In this document: one piece after another, positions 23,119-35,560 of the stretch | How the letters are laid out: each line of letters opens with the position of its first letter | How positions within the stretch are numbered: position 1 is the first letter of the stretch | Source: Branchiostoma floridae | Lineage: Eukaryota; Chordata; Leptocardii; Amphioxiformes; Branchiostomatidae | Direction of reading: 5' to 3' | Length of the DNA: 64,000 bases | Assembly: GCF_000003815.2 (NCBI RefSeq) | Contig: NC_049979.1 | Coordinates: 32,196,500 to 32,260,499 of the forward strand | The notes under the pieces: generated by a model | What the model was told of the DNA's origin: nothing | Database searches by the model: none | What the model saw: only the letters and a program-made list of their open reading frames with translations | Program-made: the position numbers and the translations under genes

Positions 23119-24109
23119 TCTAAAATTGTCTAAGTCTAATAAGTCTAACTATTGGTAACGTCCGTATCTACTACAGTTTCAAGTGATAAGAAAGGCAGGA
23201 ACAGAATATGTCATAAATCATGTACTATAAATCCGAAAGGTTGGGAAATAAAGGTCTGAAAATAATTGTTATATGAACACAACATCAAATGCTTACATCA
23301 GCAATATGTTACAAATATAATTTATTATGTCCATGAAGTAGATGCATATATTATATCTCCGTTTATCAATAATTCCTTTCTAAAGAAAACACTACACAAT
23401 GCTAAATATTGCCAACTTACCCTGGCAGAATTATTGACTTTGGCTTAGCTAAAAGATTTTTCGTTGTCGAAGAGAATAGTGACTGTCCGCTGTTCCTCCA
23501 CATGTTCCATATACGAATCATCCTAACTTCCAAGCGTGAAGAAACGCATACTCATCTTTGAACATGAATCATGTATACCAAACCCAAAAGCGTATAGGGT
23601 TGGTGGCACGGGGGGAGGAGGGTGCAAAACGGGCAATGATTCTAGTGTTTGTACCGCATCGGTGGTTCTACCAACACGAAGTGACCTGGAATGCTGATGA
23701 ATACGACGAATCCGAAAACGGCTAACATGGCGAATCCGGAACGTTTCCGAGCGAATCCGGACAAATCCATTATCCTTACTAAATACGACAATCCGACCGA
23801 TTCCAGTGCGTTATACGTCTCGGATACGAGTTTCCTCGAATACAAAGAGATACGGCGTATCTGGGGAAATCCGTGATTTTTATTGGAAGTTTCACATTGA
23901 ATATAATTTACAACAGTACACTGCACAAGAATATGAAACCGGCATTCGTCAATTACCCAACAGACACAGCGTGCTGAGTGGGCTACAGGAACCGTTAGTT
24001 CGGGAAACGGCGTTTCATCTCACTCTCTCTGTGCTTTACATGACATCACCGGAGACTACAAAAGTTATTTGGAGTGGCTTAAGAATCGATGGTAATGTGG
24101 TGTAAACTC

Positions 24110-25500
24110 GAACGCGCACAATAGCCGTTGCTTCTTCGCCGATGTAATTTTCGTCACCCCCCTCCCTCATAGTACAACTGGCAGGGAATTAGATTCGACA
24201 TCAAGCAGTACTGTTGTTTGGTAAGTTCAAATTATACTACGAAGTTCACTAGGTTGGTATTTTGTTACTGATATATCATTACATGAATTAGTTTAAAGCT
24301 TCTAACTCACCTTCCCACCTCCGCTGTGATAAACATTATAAGTTGCAATTTGTTTATACTGGTCAATGTTCAACAGGCATTCATGTAGGGTTGAAGATAC
24401 GAAAAAAAAATAGCTGAGTGTTGTATGATTAATGATCTTGTATGCGAATGGACCAGAAAAATTTCACAGATAAGAGTATTCAGTATACCACATAGGTCTT
24501 AAAGTTTGTGGATATAGTGGGCGAGAAGGAGTAGCGTTTATTTAGTTAACGTCACATCTGTTTGATCAATAATATCATGCTCAAGTTCGAAATAGAAGTC
24601 ATATGTATTCAATCTATGGAAGCCCATATTGTTTTTGACAAATATAACCAAGTGCTGTGTTTTGTCTTCTTATCTGTGTCATAGTTTTCCTGTATTTATA
24701 TTCAACACAGCAGATGTCTCCTTCAAAAATGCAGCACAAGTTCGAGGTATTGCTAGAAACAATGATTCAGAAAAACTTAAACTCAGATGTACATTGTAGC
24801 ACGGAGGCGATTATACACATGTAGTTCCATAGCAAATGTTACATTAGCTTAAAATGATGTGTGCCATGAATGTTCAGACTTTGCCGAACAATGTCTGTGT
24901 TTAAAAATGTGTAAAAAATATTATTTTAACTGTTAGACTAAGATTTGACTACAAACTTAAAGACTTTAAGTTCCTTAGTAAATGTGTAGGAATTGTATTT
25001 AGCCCAATTGCACTATGAATCATTAGATGTTACTTGTGGTGGTGATAATAGTGATGCATTTAACAAGTAGAAACACAGACTGTTAAAAACAATACACTGT
25101 TCTACACAACTTTGATTCACCAGCATATACAAATACTTTGAGCCCCTATATGTGGATGTCCCTCAGCCTGTCCAAAGGGAAATTCATAACTTAGCTAGAG
25201 TACTGTACATGACTTCTGTATCATAATTGTATTGGATTTGTTGTGAACTTGGAAGTGTTTAATCATAAAATGATTTGGCATACAGATATTCCTGAAATAA
25301 CTTTACAACTTCAGAGCACTGAACAATTTTGCATGGGGTACCGGTGAATTCTGTGTGAAAAATTATGTGTGAATAACAGACCATTGAATCAAAGTTTGTG
25401 TCTTGTATGAGGCAAATGGGATATTCTTTGTCAGAATATGTAATAGATTTTGAAAGTTTGTATATTGAATCTGACAACGTCTGTGGCAGCTACAAACGTT
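24110..25500. other. Interior of the large element, no gene recognised
   Basis: AT-rich, with short frames and no catalytic DDE-type or reverse transcriptase motif seen. Confidence 0.5.
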
Positions 25501-25769
25501 ATACAGCTCAAAAATCTGTCAAAAATCCTTGTTTTCAGATTTTGTTGGATTTGAGGTTCCGAAAAACGGTTACCGATGTTCAGATTTATCACGGATTCCC
25601 TCTCGGATCGACCAAATACAAAAATACAGACAAAATATGGCTCGGTATATGTTTAAAATCCTTGTTTTATGATATTGTCGGATTCCGATGTTCGGACCTG
25701 TTACAGATAACGGAATCCGATGTTCGGATATGTTATGGATTCACAAAAATACAGAAAAATACGGTTCCG

Positions 25770-26275
25770 TATTTGTCGCAAATCCGTAGTTTCAGATATT
25801 CGTCAATTTTACTGTCCGAATAACCATTTACGACGTTTTGATTTGTTACGACTCCGGATTCGCCTGTAATCGACAAGATAACGGAGAAATACCTGTACGC
25901 ATCCATCAGGATTCAAGATCATTTCGTGTAGTGCAACTCATCCAGAGCCATGTAACAACATTCCGGCATAAATTATGCTTAATTTCTGTCCGAGCAGTTC
26001 TATTGAAAGTCATTCGACTGTAATGTACTGGGGCCCAAGTCAGGGTTTGAAAGCACCCCCACGAAGAAAGGCCCCAATCCTGGACGACTGTTACCAAGAG
26101 TATATCATTTGTAATTAATATCAGACACTAGTTATAACCGTTGTATGAAAGTATGTGTGTGCACGCGCGCGCGTGTGGAGAAACACAATGGATTTACCTT
26201 TTTTTTTTTATAAACACCAAATTCTATAAATGTGCAAATGTAGCTTGGCAACATTTACGACAAATAACTAATATC
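25770..26275. repeat. Right inverted arm of the 22.6-26.3 kb element
   Basis: Its segment 26020-26096 is homologous to the 76-bp unit of the following minisatellite. A partial direct duplication of 26110-26160 lies at 26255-26305. Confidence 0.7.
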
Positions 26276-26366
26276 AGAAACTAGTTTAAAGCCATCGTAT
26301 GAAGGTGTGTGTGTCTCAAAACCAACCCAAGCCAAGTAACAACTTCACACAATGTAACTATTTATA

Positions 26367-27124
26367 CTGTAATGTATCGGGGCCCATGTCAGGATTTGAA
26401 AACACCCCACCGAAAAAGGGCCCCCGTCCTGTATGAATGTTACTGTAATGTATTGGGGCCCAAGTTAGGATTTGAAAACACCCCACCGAAAAAGGGCCCC
26501 CGTCCTGTATGAATGTTACTGTAATGCATTGGGGCCCAAGTTAGGATTTGAAAACACCCCACCGAAAAAGGGCCCCCGTCCTGTATGAATGTTACTGTAA
26601 TGTATTGGGGCCCAAGTTAGGATTTGAAAACACCCCACCGAAAAAGGGCCCCCTTCCTGTATGAATGTTACTGTAATGTATTGGGGCCCATGTCAGGATT
26701 TGAAAACACCCCACCGAAAAAGGGCCCCCGTCCTGTATAAATGTTACTGTAATGTATCGGGGCCCAAGTTAGGATTTGAAGACACCCCCACCGAAAAAGG
26801 GCCCCCGTCCTGTATGAATGTTACTGTAATGTATTGGGGCCAAACACCCCACCGTAAACACCCCACCGAAAAAGGGCCCCCGCCCTGTATGAATGTTACT
26901 GTAATGTATCGGGGCCCAAGTTAGAATTAAAAACACCCCACCGAAAAAGGGCCCCCGTCCTGTATGAATTTCACTGTAATGTATTGGGGCCCAAGTCAGG
27001 ATTTGAAAACACCCCACCGAAAAGGGCCCCCGTCCTGTATGAATGTTACTGTAATGTATCGGGGCCCAAGTTAGGATTTGAAAACACCCCACCGAAAAAG
27101 GGCCCCCGTCCTGTATGAATGTTA
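26367..27124. repeat. 76-bp minisatellite derived from a transposon arm
   Basis: Ten units start (ctgtaatgtat) at 26367, 26443, 26519, 26595, 26671, 26747, 26824, 26899, 26973 and 27049. The unit reads through gggcccaagttaggatttga, aaacaccccaccgaaaaa, gggcccccgtcctg. It matches 26020-26096 in the right arm along its whole length. Unit 7 contains a small internal rearrangement. Confidence 0.95.
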
Positions 27125-27224
27125 ACAAGAATATACCTGTATGAATGTTAACAAGAATATGTTGTTAAGTCATATATTGTCTGTAACTGATATTTACCAC
27201 TTGGTTTCTTACTGGAACGGTTCT

Positions 27225-27400
27225 GTCTACAAACCCAACCCGATCCAACAGCATCCTTGCCTTGCATTATTTGTGTTTAGTTTTTGTCAGAGTGGATCTA
27301 ATCAAACTCATTCTATGGTTTTGTATTGGCTGGGGTACAAGTCAGGGTTTGAAAATTGCAGCCACAGTTTTCACGTCTTCGTCTGTTGTCCGTCCACCCA
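27225..27400. repeat. Diverged arm-like segment beyond the minisatellite
   Basis: Carries ccaacccgatccaacagca and, near 27330, ggtacaagtcagggtttgaa, resembling the arm segment at 25935-26060 in the same orientation. The array therefore sits between two arm-like copies. Confidence 0.5.
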
Positions 27401-28375
27401 ATAACGGCCCCAACCGCCAGTGCCCCCGCGCCATCCCGATACACTGTGACAAGAACAGATGTAGGGTGTGCTGAACCGGTACCAGCAACAGGTTTCTAAA
27501 TGTCTAGCTGCTTGTTTAATAAACACTGTTTAACATAAAAACCTGATATTTTTGTAGAATTGAAATGTTAAAAAGAACAATATCGAGTCAATAAACATTT
27601 ACTACATGGAACTATAACAAGACTCGGTTTTATTAATGCATATGAATAACTTATAAAACATTTTATTCACTGATGATACAAACAACGTACCTAAAATATT
27701 TAGTAACATAATGATATATTTTGCCAGCTTTACGTTGACAAATAATTGCGGTTTTTCTTATTCTCGATATATTTCCCAGTTGTTCTCATTCACGTGTCAA
27801 AGAGGACTCCTAGCGGCGACTGTACCTGTTGCATACTAAGTTTTTTTGATGGATCAAAGAGGGCACCTACGGTTTTACCCGGTACTGCACTTGTTTTATT
27901 TTGTTTTGTTTATTTATTTTACAAGAAAACACGTAAAACATAATAAGTTACAGTACATAAAAGAATATAGTAGGAGGGAAAACCATACGTACCTTAAACT
28001 AAGCCATACCCCTTATACTTGAATATTTTTTTCTAAACTAACAATCAATAAAGAATACAAGTAAGAAAAGATATTTCTGTGTACTGAAATGTAGCTAGAT
28101 TTTAAGGAACTTTCAAATGTCAGAAAATACGATGTTGTTTTTACGACTGATTCCTTATATGAATAGAAACATCAAGCGTGGATTTCCCATATGGCGGTTA
28201 ACTGCAAGGGTATATGGCTAGGGTTTGTCTATTTATCGACTTTCAGTAAATAGACGTGTCACCTTTGTTTACCGGAATATTTCAGTAAACATTGTTTTAG
28301 ACTCGGAAGGTTAAAAAAACCAACATCGATTAAATAGACATTTACTACATGGAACTATAAATTTACTACATGGAG

Positions 28376-28405
28376 TTATAGTTATAACTATCGTTATAAC
28401 TATAA
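28376..28405. repeat. Perfect 13-bp palindrome with 4-nt loop
   Basis: TTATAGTTATAAC, loop TATC, GTTATAACTATAA. Confidence 0.9.
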
Positions 28406-28531
28406 CGATAATTCGGTTCTATTAATACATGGATATTATGTAAGAATTCCAACTTACTGATGATACTAACAGCCTACATAAAATATCAGAAAACATGATG
28501 GTATTTTTTGCCAGCTTTACTTTAATCATTA

Positions 28532-28630
28532 AAGCCAAACAGGGACCCAGACGGACAAGGTGCCAGACAGACAGAAAGTCAGACAGACAAGGAGGCAGAC
28601 AGGGAGCTAGACAGGATAGAGAGACAGACA
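28532..28630. repeat. Stray fragment of the GACAGACAGG satellite
   Basis: About 98 bp closely match 31875-31990 in the main satellite (gggacccagacg, caaggtgccagacagacag, ggatagagagacagaca). It is flanked by two nearly identical copies of a roughly 126-bp non-satellite segment (about 28405-28531 and 28654-28780). Confidence 0.85.
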
Positions 28631-29829
28631 TGGAACTATAACGATAAAAAATAACGATAATTAGGTTCTATTAATACATGGATATTATGTAAGAATTCCA
28701 ACTTACTGATGATACTAACAGCCTACATAAAATATCAGAAAACATGATGGTATTTTTTGCCAGCTTTACTTTAATCATTAATTACTGCTTTCTTTTACTC
28801 TTTGACTCAATGTGTTTCACAACTGTTGTCATTCACGTGTCAGAGAGGACTCCTAGCGGCGATTGTACATGTTGCATACTTTATTTTTTTCATGGATCAA
28901 AGAGGGCACCTGCGGTTTTACTCGGTACTGCACTTGTTTTATTTTGTTTTGTTTTGTTTATTTATTTTCACAAGTAAACACGTAAATCATAATAAGTAAC
29001 AGTACATAAAAGTAGGTGTAGGAGGAGGGAAAACCATACGTACCTTAAACTAAGCCATAATCCTTAAACTTAACTATTTTTTAAACCAACAGTCTATAAA
29101 GAATACAAGGACATATATTTATGTTTACTGAAATGTAGCTAGGTTTTAAGGAACTTTCAAATGTCAGAAAAGACGATGTTTCTTTTTACGACTGCTTCCT
29201 TAATCAATGGAAACATCAAGCGTGGATTTCCCATATGGCGGTTAACTGCCAGAGTACATGGCTAGGGTTTGTCCATTTATCTACTTTCAGTAAACAGACA
29301 TGTCACTTTTGTTTACTGGAATCTTTCAGTAAATATTGTTTTAGACTCGGAAGGTTAAAAGACATTTATCGATTAAATAGACATTTACTACATGGAACTA
29401 TAACAATAATTCGGTTCTATTAATACATGGATATCATGTAAGAATTCCAATTCACTGATAATACTAACAGCATACATAAAATATCATTTAACATGACTGT
29501 ATTTTTTTGTCAGCTTTACTTTAATATCAATTACTGCTTTCTTTTACTCTTTGACTTAATACGTTTCACAACTGTTGTCATTCACGTGTCACAGAGGACT
29601 CCTAGCGGCGATTGTACCTGTTGTATTTTTTTAATGGATCAAAGAGGGCACCTACGATTTTATCCGGAACTGCACTTGTTTTCTTTTGTTTGCTTAGTTG
29701 CACAAGAAAACACGTTAAACTTATATGAAAAAATACATAAAAGTAGGTGCAGGAGTAGGCGAAACCATACGTAGCATAAACTAAGACTCCCTCCCTTATA
29801 TCAAAATATTTTAAAACTGTCGATGAATA

Positions 29830-30880
29830 ATGCAAGTAAGGCAATACATTTTTTATACCTAAAGCGGTAGCAGTAAATAGTAGGTAAGGATAATAAGATA
29901 TGATTTATGTTGAAATAGGAGCTTGATATATTATTCGTATACGAGAGGGCTTGGGTTGTTTATTAGATGGGTTTAAGGGTACTTTTAAATGTCAGAAAAA
30001 AAACTGTTGTTTGTACAGAACTGTTACGATGTTTACCTTTAACTTAGTAAAAGGTAAACATGAAAATGCATACATTGTGTAAAATGTGCAAATATGAAAA
30101 AAATCTATTTGAAGGAACACCCATTTCCATTTGACAACGTTCCGCCATATGTGCCTTTCTGTACTAATTACAAATGCGCTGTGTGCGTGAGGTCAGTAAT
30201 TACCTGGGATATATTCATATTGCAGTTATAAAAGCAGCTTTGAAATGAATACTATTGAAAGAAATAGATAAATTGAAGTATGAAAAGTAAAAAAGGAAAG
30301 AAAGAAAAGAAATAACTAAAAGTATTCTCTATACTGTATTTTCTGATTTTTTCAATGTACTGTTTTCACAGTTACGACTGTAACGTGAACTTATCATTAC
30401 TGATTACAAATAAATCGCAGACTTTTGCTAGGCGCACTTGCTGCAACAGTGAACATTTAGTTCCGAGAACAAGCTAAATTTTCTCAGACCGTGAAAGTTT
30501 GGTACCGAGAAGACAAATCGGATTACAGTACTAGGTTCCCCTATAAGTGACCATCGCAGTTAGATGTATGGATGAAAATTGCCCCCTAGCAGGCGAAGAG
30601 ATGATTGCAAAAAATTACCTAATTGCTGCAAAAACAATATGAATCGCTAGGAGGTGCCAATGACACATGGAATCGGCCATATGTCACAATGACTGTAAAA
30701 TGAAGGGTGCTTAATTGCAATGGTAGATATTCATACAAATTTGAGAGAATTCAGTATGATCAATTACATTTACTCAGAATTGATGAAATCACCTGACTGA
30801 AATTACTGTCCCAGAATAGCTCAAATGTCTTTGGGTCTACGTGAGACCACACCGCCTGACTCGTCAGTTCTTGTCCAGTG
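29830..30880. other. No recognisable gene
   Basis: AT-rich DNA with a perfect 11-bp inverted repeat at 30030-30060. No frame of interest. Confidence 0.5.
30030..30060. repeat. Perfect 11-bp inverted repeat with forkhead-like cores
   Basis: TGTTTACCTTT, 9-nt loop, AAAGGTAAACA. Each arm contains the GTAAACA core preferred by FOX factors. Confidence 0.7.
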
Positions 30881-30889
30881 CAGATCAAC

Positions 30890-31570
30890 TGCCTACAACA
30901 TTTTACGAACATCGGTCTCGCCTTTCTGGCGGACTTAAATCATCTGAACATCCGCAGGACTCTCATTGACGGTGAACTCTCACAAGTTTTCCAGAGTTGC
31001 ACAAGAGGCAAGGCCACCCTTGATCTCATTGTGACAAACATAAAGACGTGCTAGAACCCCCCCCCCCCGCCCCGAAATCCTCCCACCGATTGGTCTTAGT
31101 GACCACTGTTGTGTTTCGTGGCAAACCGATGATAAACTAAAGCAAAATGCATGCACTTGTCCGTCCCAATCGTGAACCTAATCTAAGTAACTTTTGGAGA
31201 TGGATTACTACCCATACTTGGGAGGTGCACGCTACAACCACAACTAAAGAAAAGGCAGATGTCTTGTACAGCACACTGACGTCTGCCATCGCAGCGTACT
31301 TCCCCACTTAGACTATTAAACAGCGCCACTGTTACAGAACCCGGATAACTCCTAGAATCAAGCACCTTGTACCGCAGAGACAGAGAACATTTATACATGG
31401 AAGTTGTACCGCCATGTCAAATTTCTACAGGAACAAAGTTCAAAAAGATATTCGGAATTTCTACACGATCAACATTTAGGGTCACAATAAGTACAATCCT
31501 TGGGCATGGCAAAACGGACTCAATTCGATGTGCAACATGACCGGTAAAACCAGGCGGATCTACACGGAAC
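30890..31570 (+). pseudogene. LINE endonuclease and linker relic
   Basis: Frames read LADLNHLNIRRTLIDGELSQ, then CTRGKATLDLIVTN, then SDHCCVSWQ and, after shifts, WRWITTHTWEVHATTT and FYRNKVQKDIRNF. This matches the end of the apurinic-type endonuclease ('T...T.LDLI.TN......P.GLSDH') and the linker before the reverse transcriptase in Jockey/CR1/L2-like LINEs. In-frame stops and a C12 run at 31057-31068 interrupt it. The relic ends where the GACAGACAGG satellite begins, and no continuation was found on the other side of the array. Confidence 0.75.
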
Positions 31571-34500
31571 AGTCAGACAAACAGGGAGCCAGACAGACAG
31601 GGAGCCAGACAGACAGGGTGTCAGACAGACAGGGAGTCAGACAGACGGAAAGACAGACAGACAGAGTCCCAGACAGACAGGGAGTCAGACAGACAGGATG
31701 CAAGACAGACAGGGAGCCAGACGGACAGGAAGCCAGACAGACAGGAAGCCAGACAGACAGGAAGCCAGACAGACAGGGTGCCAGGCGGACAGGGAGTCAC
31801 ACAGGTAGCTAGACAGGATAGACAGACAGACAGGGAGCCATAGACAGGCGGACAGGGAGTCGAACAGACAGGATGAGGGAGAGACGGGAAGACAGCTAAA
31901 CAGGGACCCAGACGAACAAGGTGCCAGACAGACAGAAATTCAGACAGACAAGGAGGCAGACAGGGAGCTAGACAGGATAGAGAGACAGACAGGGAGCCAT
32001 AGACAGGATGCCAGGCAGACAGGGAGCCGTAAAAACAGGGAGTCAGACAGACAGGAAGTTAGACAGACAGGGAGACAGACAGACAGGGAGTTAGACAGAA
32101 AGGTTGCAAGACAGACAGGAAGACAGGGTGCCAGACAGATAGAAGGGCTGACAGACAGGGAATCAGACAGACAGGGAATCAGGCAGACAGGGTGTCAGGC
32201 AGTCAGGGAATTAGTCAGACAGAGAGAGAGCTAGACAGGGAGCTAGACTGGATCGAGATACAGACAGGGAGCCATAGACAGGGTGCCAGACAGACGGGGG
32301 GCCATACAGACAGGGAGTCAGACAGACATGGAGTTAGACAGACAGGGAGTCAAACAGACAGGGAGTCAAACAGACAGAGAGTCAGGTAGACAGGGAGTCA
32401 ACAGACAGGGAGATGGACAGACAGGGAGACAGACAGGCAGACAAGGAACCGAACGGCGCCAGATAGACAGGGAACCTGACAGACAGGGAATCTCAGACAG
32501 ACAAGGAGTTACACAGACAGGGAGAAAGACAGACAGGGAGCCTGACAGACATGAAGCCAGACAGACAGGGAGCCAGACAGACATGGTGCCAGACAGACAG
32601 GGAGTCAGACAGACAGGATGCCAGACAGACAGGGAGCCAGACAGACAGGTAGTCAGACGGACAGGGAGTCACACAGACAGGGAGCCAAACAGACAGGGAG
32701 CCAGACAGACAGGGAGCCTGACAGAAAGGAAGCCAGACAGACATGGTGCCAGACAGACAGGGAGTCAGACAGACAGGATTCCAAACAGACAGGGAGCCAA
32801 ACAGACAAGAAGACAGACAGACAGGGTTCCAAGCGGACAGGGAGTCAGAGAAACAAGGAGTCAAAAAGTGGGCTAGACAGGGAGCTAGACAGGTTGTCAG
32901 AGAGACAGGGAGGCAGAGAGACAGGGAGCCATAGACAGGGTGCCAGACAGACGGTGGGCCATACAGACAGGGACCGAGACAGACAGTGAGCCAAACGGCA
33001 CCAGACAGACATTGTTCCAGACAGGGTTCCAGACAGACAGGGAATCAGACAGACAGGGAGTCAGATAGACAGGGAATCAGACATACGGGTCGTTGGACAG
33101 ACTGGGAGCCAGACAGATATGTCGTCAGACAGACAGGAAGCCAAACAGACAGGAGGTCAGACAGACAGGGAGCCAGACAGAACAATAAGCCAGACAGACA
33201 GGGAGCCAGACAAACAGGAAGCTAGGCGGACAGTGAGTCAGACAGACAGGATGCCAGACAGAAGGGAAGACAGCCAAACAGAGACCCAGACAGAAAAGGT
33301 GCCAGACAGACAGGAAGACAGACAGACAAGGAGGCAGACTGGGAGCTAGAAAGGATAGAGAGACAGACAGGGAGCCATAGCCAGGGTGCCAGGCAGGCAG
33401 GGAGCCAGACAGACAAGGAGTCAGACAGACAGGGAGTTAGACAGACAGGGAGTCAAAGAGACAGTGAGTTAGATAGACAGGGTATCAGACAGACAGGGAG
33501 CTAGACAGGGAGCTAGACAGGATAGAGAGACAGACAGGGAGCCATAGACAGGGTGCCAAACAGACTTGGAGCCATAAAGGCAAGGAGTTAGACAGATAGG
33601 GAGTCAGACAGACAGGGAGTCAGACAGACAGAGAGCCAGACAGGCAGACAAGGAACCGAACGGCGCCAGACAGACAATGAACAAGTCAGACAGGGAAACA
33701 GACAGACAGGGAGCTAGACTGGGAGCTAGACAGGATAGAGACAAGTCAGACAGGGAGCCAGACAGACTTGAAGCCAGACAGACATGGTGCCAGACAGACA
33801 GGGAGCCAGACAGACAGTGTTCCATATAGACGAGGAGCCAGACAGACAGGAAGCCAGACACACAGGGTTCCAAGCGGACAGGGAGTCAAACAAGGAGTCG
33901 AAAAGTGGGCTAGACAGGGAGCTAGACAGGTTGTCAGAGAGACGGGGAGGCAGACAGACAGGGAGCCATAGACAGGGTGACAGACGGTGGGCCATACAGA
34001 CAGGGACCGAGACAGGCAGTGAGTCAACAGACAGGGAGCCAGACAGACAGGGAGCCAGACAGGCAGGGTGTCAGAAAGACAGGGAATCAGCCAGACAGGG
34101 TGCCAGGCAGACAGGGAATCAGTCAGACAGGGAAACAGACAGACAGGGAGTTAGACAAACAGGTAGGGAGACAGACATGAAGCCAGACAGACATGATGCC
34201 AGGCAGACAGACAAGGAGCCGAACGGCACCAGACAGACAGGGAGCCAGACAGACAGGTTTCCAAGCAGACAGGGAGCCAGACAGACAGGGTGCCAGACAG
34301 ACGGGGAGCCATACAGACAGGGAGTGAGACAGACAAGGAGTCAGACAGACAGGGAGTCAGACCAACAGGATGCCAAACAGACAGGGAGACAGACAGAGAG
34401 TCAGACAGACAAGGAGTTACACAGACAGGGAGTCAGACAGACAGGGAGTCAGGCAGACAGGGAGTCAACAGACATGAAGCCAGACAGGCATGGTGCCAGG

Positions 34501-35106
34501 CAGACAGACAAGGAGCCGAACGGCACCAGACACACAGTTAGCCAGACAGACAGGATGCCAAACAGACAGGGAGCTAGACAGACAGGGTGCCAGACAGACA
34601 GGAAGCCAGACAAACATGATGCCAAACAGACAGGGAGCCAAACAGACAGGGTGTTAGACAGATAGGGAGCCAGACAGACAGGTAGTCAGACGGACATGGA
34701 GTCAAACAGATAGGGAGACAGACAGACAGGGAGTCAGACAGACAGGATACCAAACAGACAGGGAGTCAGGCAGACAGAGATTCAGGCAGACAGGGAGTCA
34801 ACAGACAGGGAGACAGACAGACAGGGAGCTAGACAGGCAGACAAGGAGCCGAACGGCGCCTGACAGACTAGGAGCCAGACAGACAATGAATCAGACAGAC
34901 AGGGAGTAAGACAGACAGGGAGCAAGACAGACAGGGAGCCAGACATACATTAAGCCAGACAGACATGGTGCCAAACAGACAGGGAGTCAGACAGACAGGA
35001 TGCCTAACAGACAGCGAGCTAGACAGACAGGTTTACAGGACAGAAAGATAGCCTGACAGACAGGTAGTCAGACGGACATGGAGTCACACAGACATGGAGT
35101 TCAGAC

Positions 35107-35560
35107 NNNNNNNNNNNNNNNNNNNNNNNNNNNNNNNNNNNNNNNNNNNNNNNNNNNNNNNNNNNNNNNNNNNNNNNNNNNNNNNNNNNNNNNNNNNNNN
35201 NNNNNNNNNNNNNNNNNNNNNNNNNNNNNNNNNNNNNNNNNNNNNNNNNNNNNNNNNNNNNNNNNNNNNNNNNNNNNNNNNNNNNNNNNNNNNNNNNNNN
35301 NNNNNNNNNNNNNNNNNNNNNNNNNNNNNNNNNNNNNNNNNNNNNNNNNNNNNNNNNNNNNNNNNNNNNNNNNNNNNNNNNNNNNNNNNNNNNNNNNNNN
35401 NNNNNNNNNNNNNNNNNNNNNNNNNNNNNNNNNNNNNNNNNNNNNNNNNNNNNNNNNNNNNNNNNNNNNNNNNNNNNNNNNNNNNNNNNNNNNNNNNNNN
35501 NNNNNNNNNNNNNNNNNNNNNNNNNNNNNNNNNNNNNNNNNNNNNNNNNNNNNNNNNNNN
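35107..35560. other. Assembly gap (454 N) in satellite
   Basis: Run of N. Confidence 1.

Larger units (their letters stand above)
22600..26275. mobile_element. Large inverted-repeat element (approx. 3.7 kb)
   Basis: Left arm about 22600-23118 and right arm about 25770-26275 are inverted copies of each other at moderate identity. Shared pieces include gttgccaag, catttgcacatttatag, tatactcttgg, gggcccaagtcagg, ttcaaaccctgac and gacgaatatc. The arms are rich in GAATCCG / CGGATTC motifs, which also fill 23700-23870 and 25540-25760 just inside. The interior has no transposase frame that I recognise. Long inverted ends with many short subterminal repeats suggest a non-autonomous DNA transposon; the superfamily and target duplication are not determined. 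Confidence 0.65.
27560..29800. repeat. Three diverged copies of an approx. 0.75-1.0 kb unit
   Basis: The block catttactacatggaactata recurs at about 27597, 28338 and 29385. The block cattcacgtgtca(a/g)agagga with ctcctagcggcga and gatcaaagagggcacct recurs at about 27788, 28830 and 29580. Copies differ by point changes and indels. No shared reading frame survives. Confidence 0.8.
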
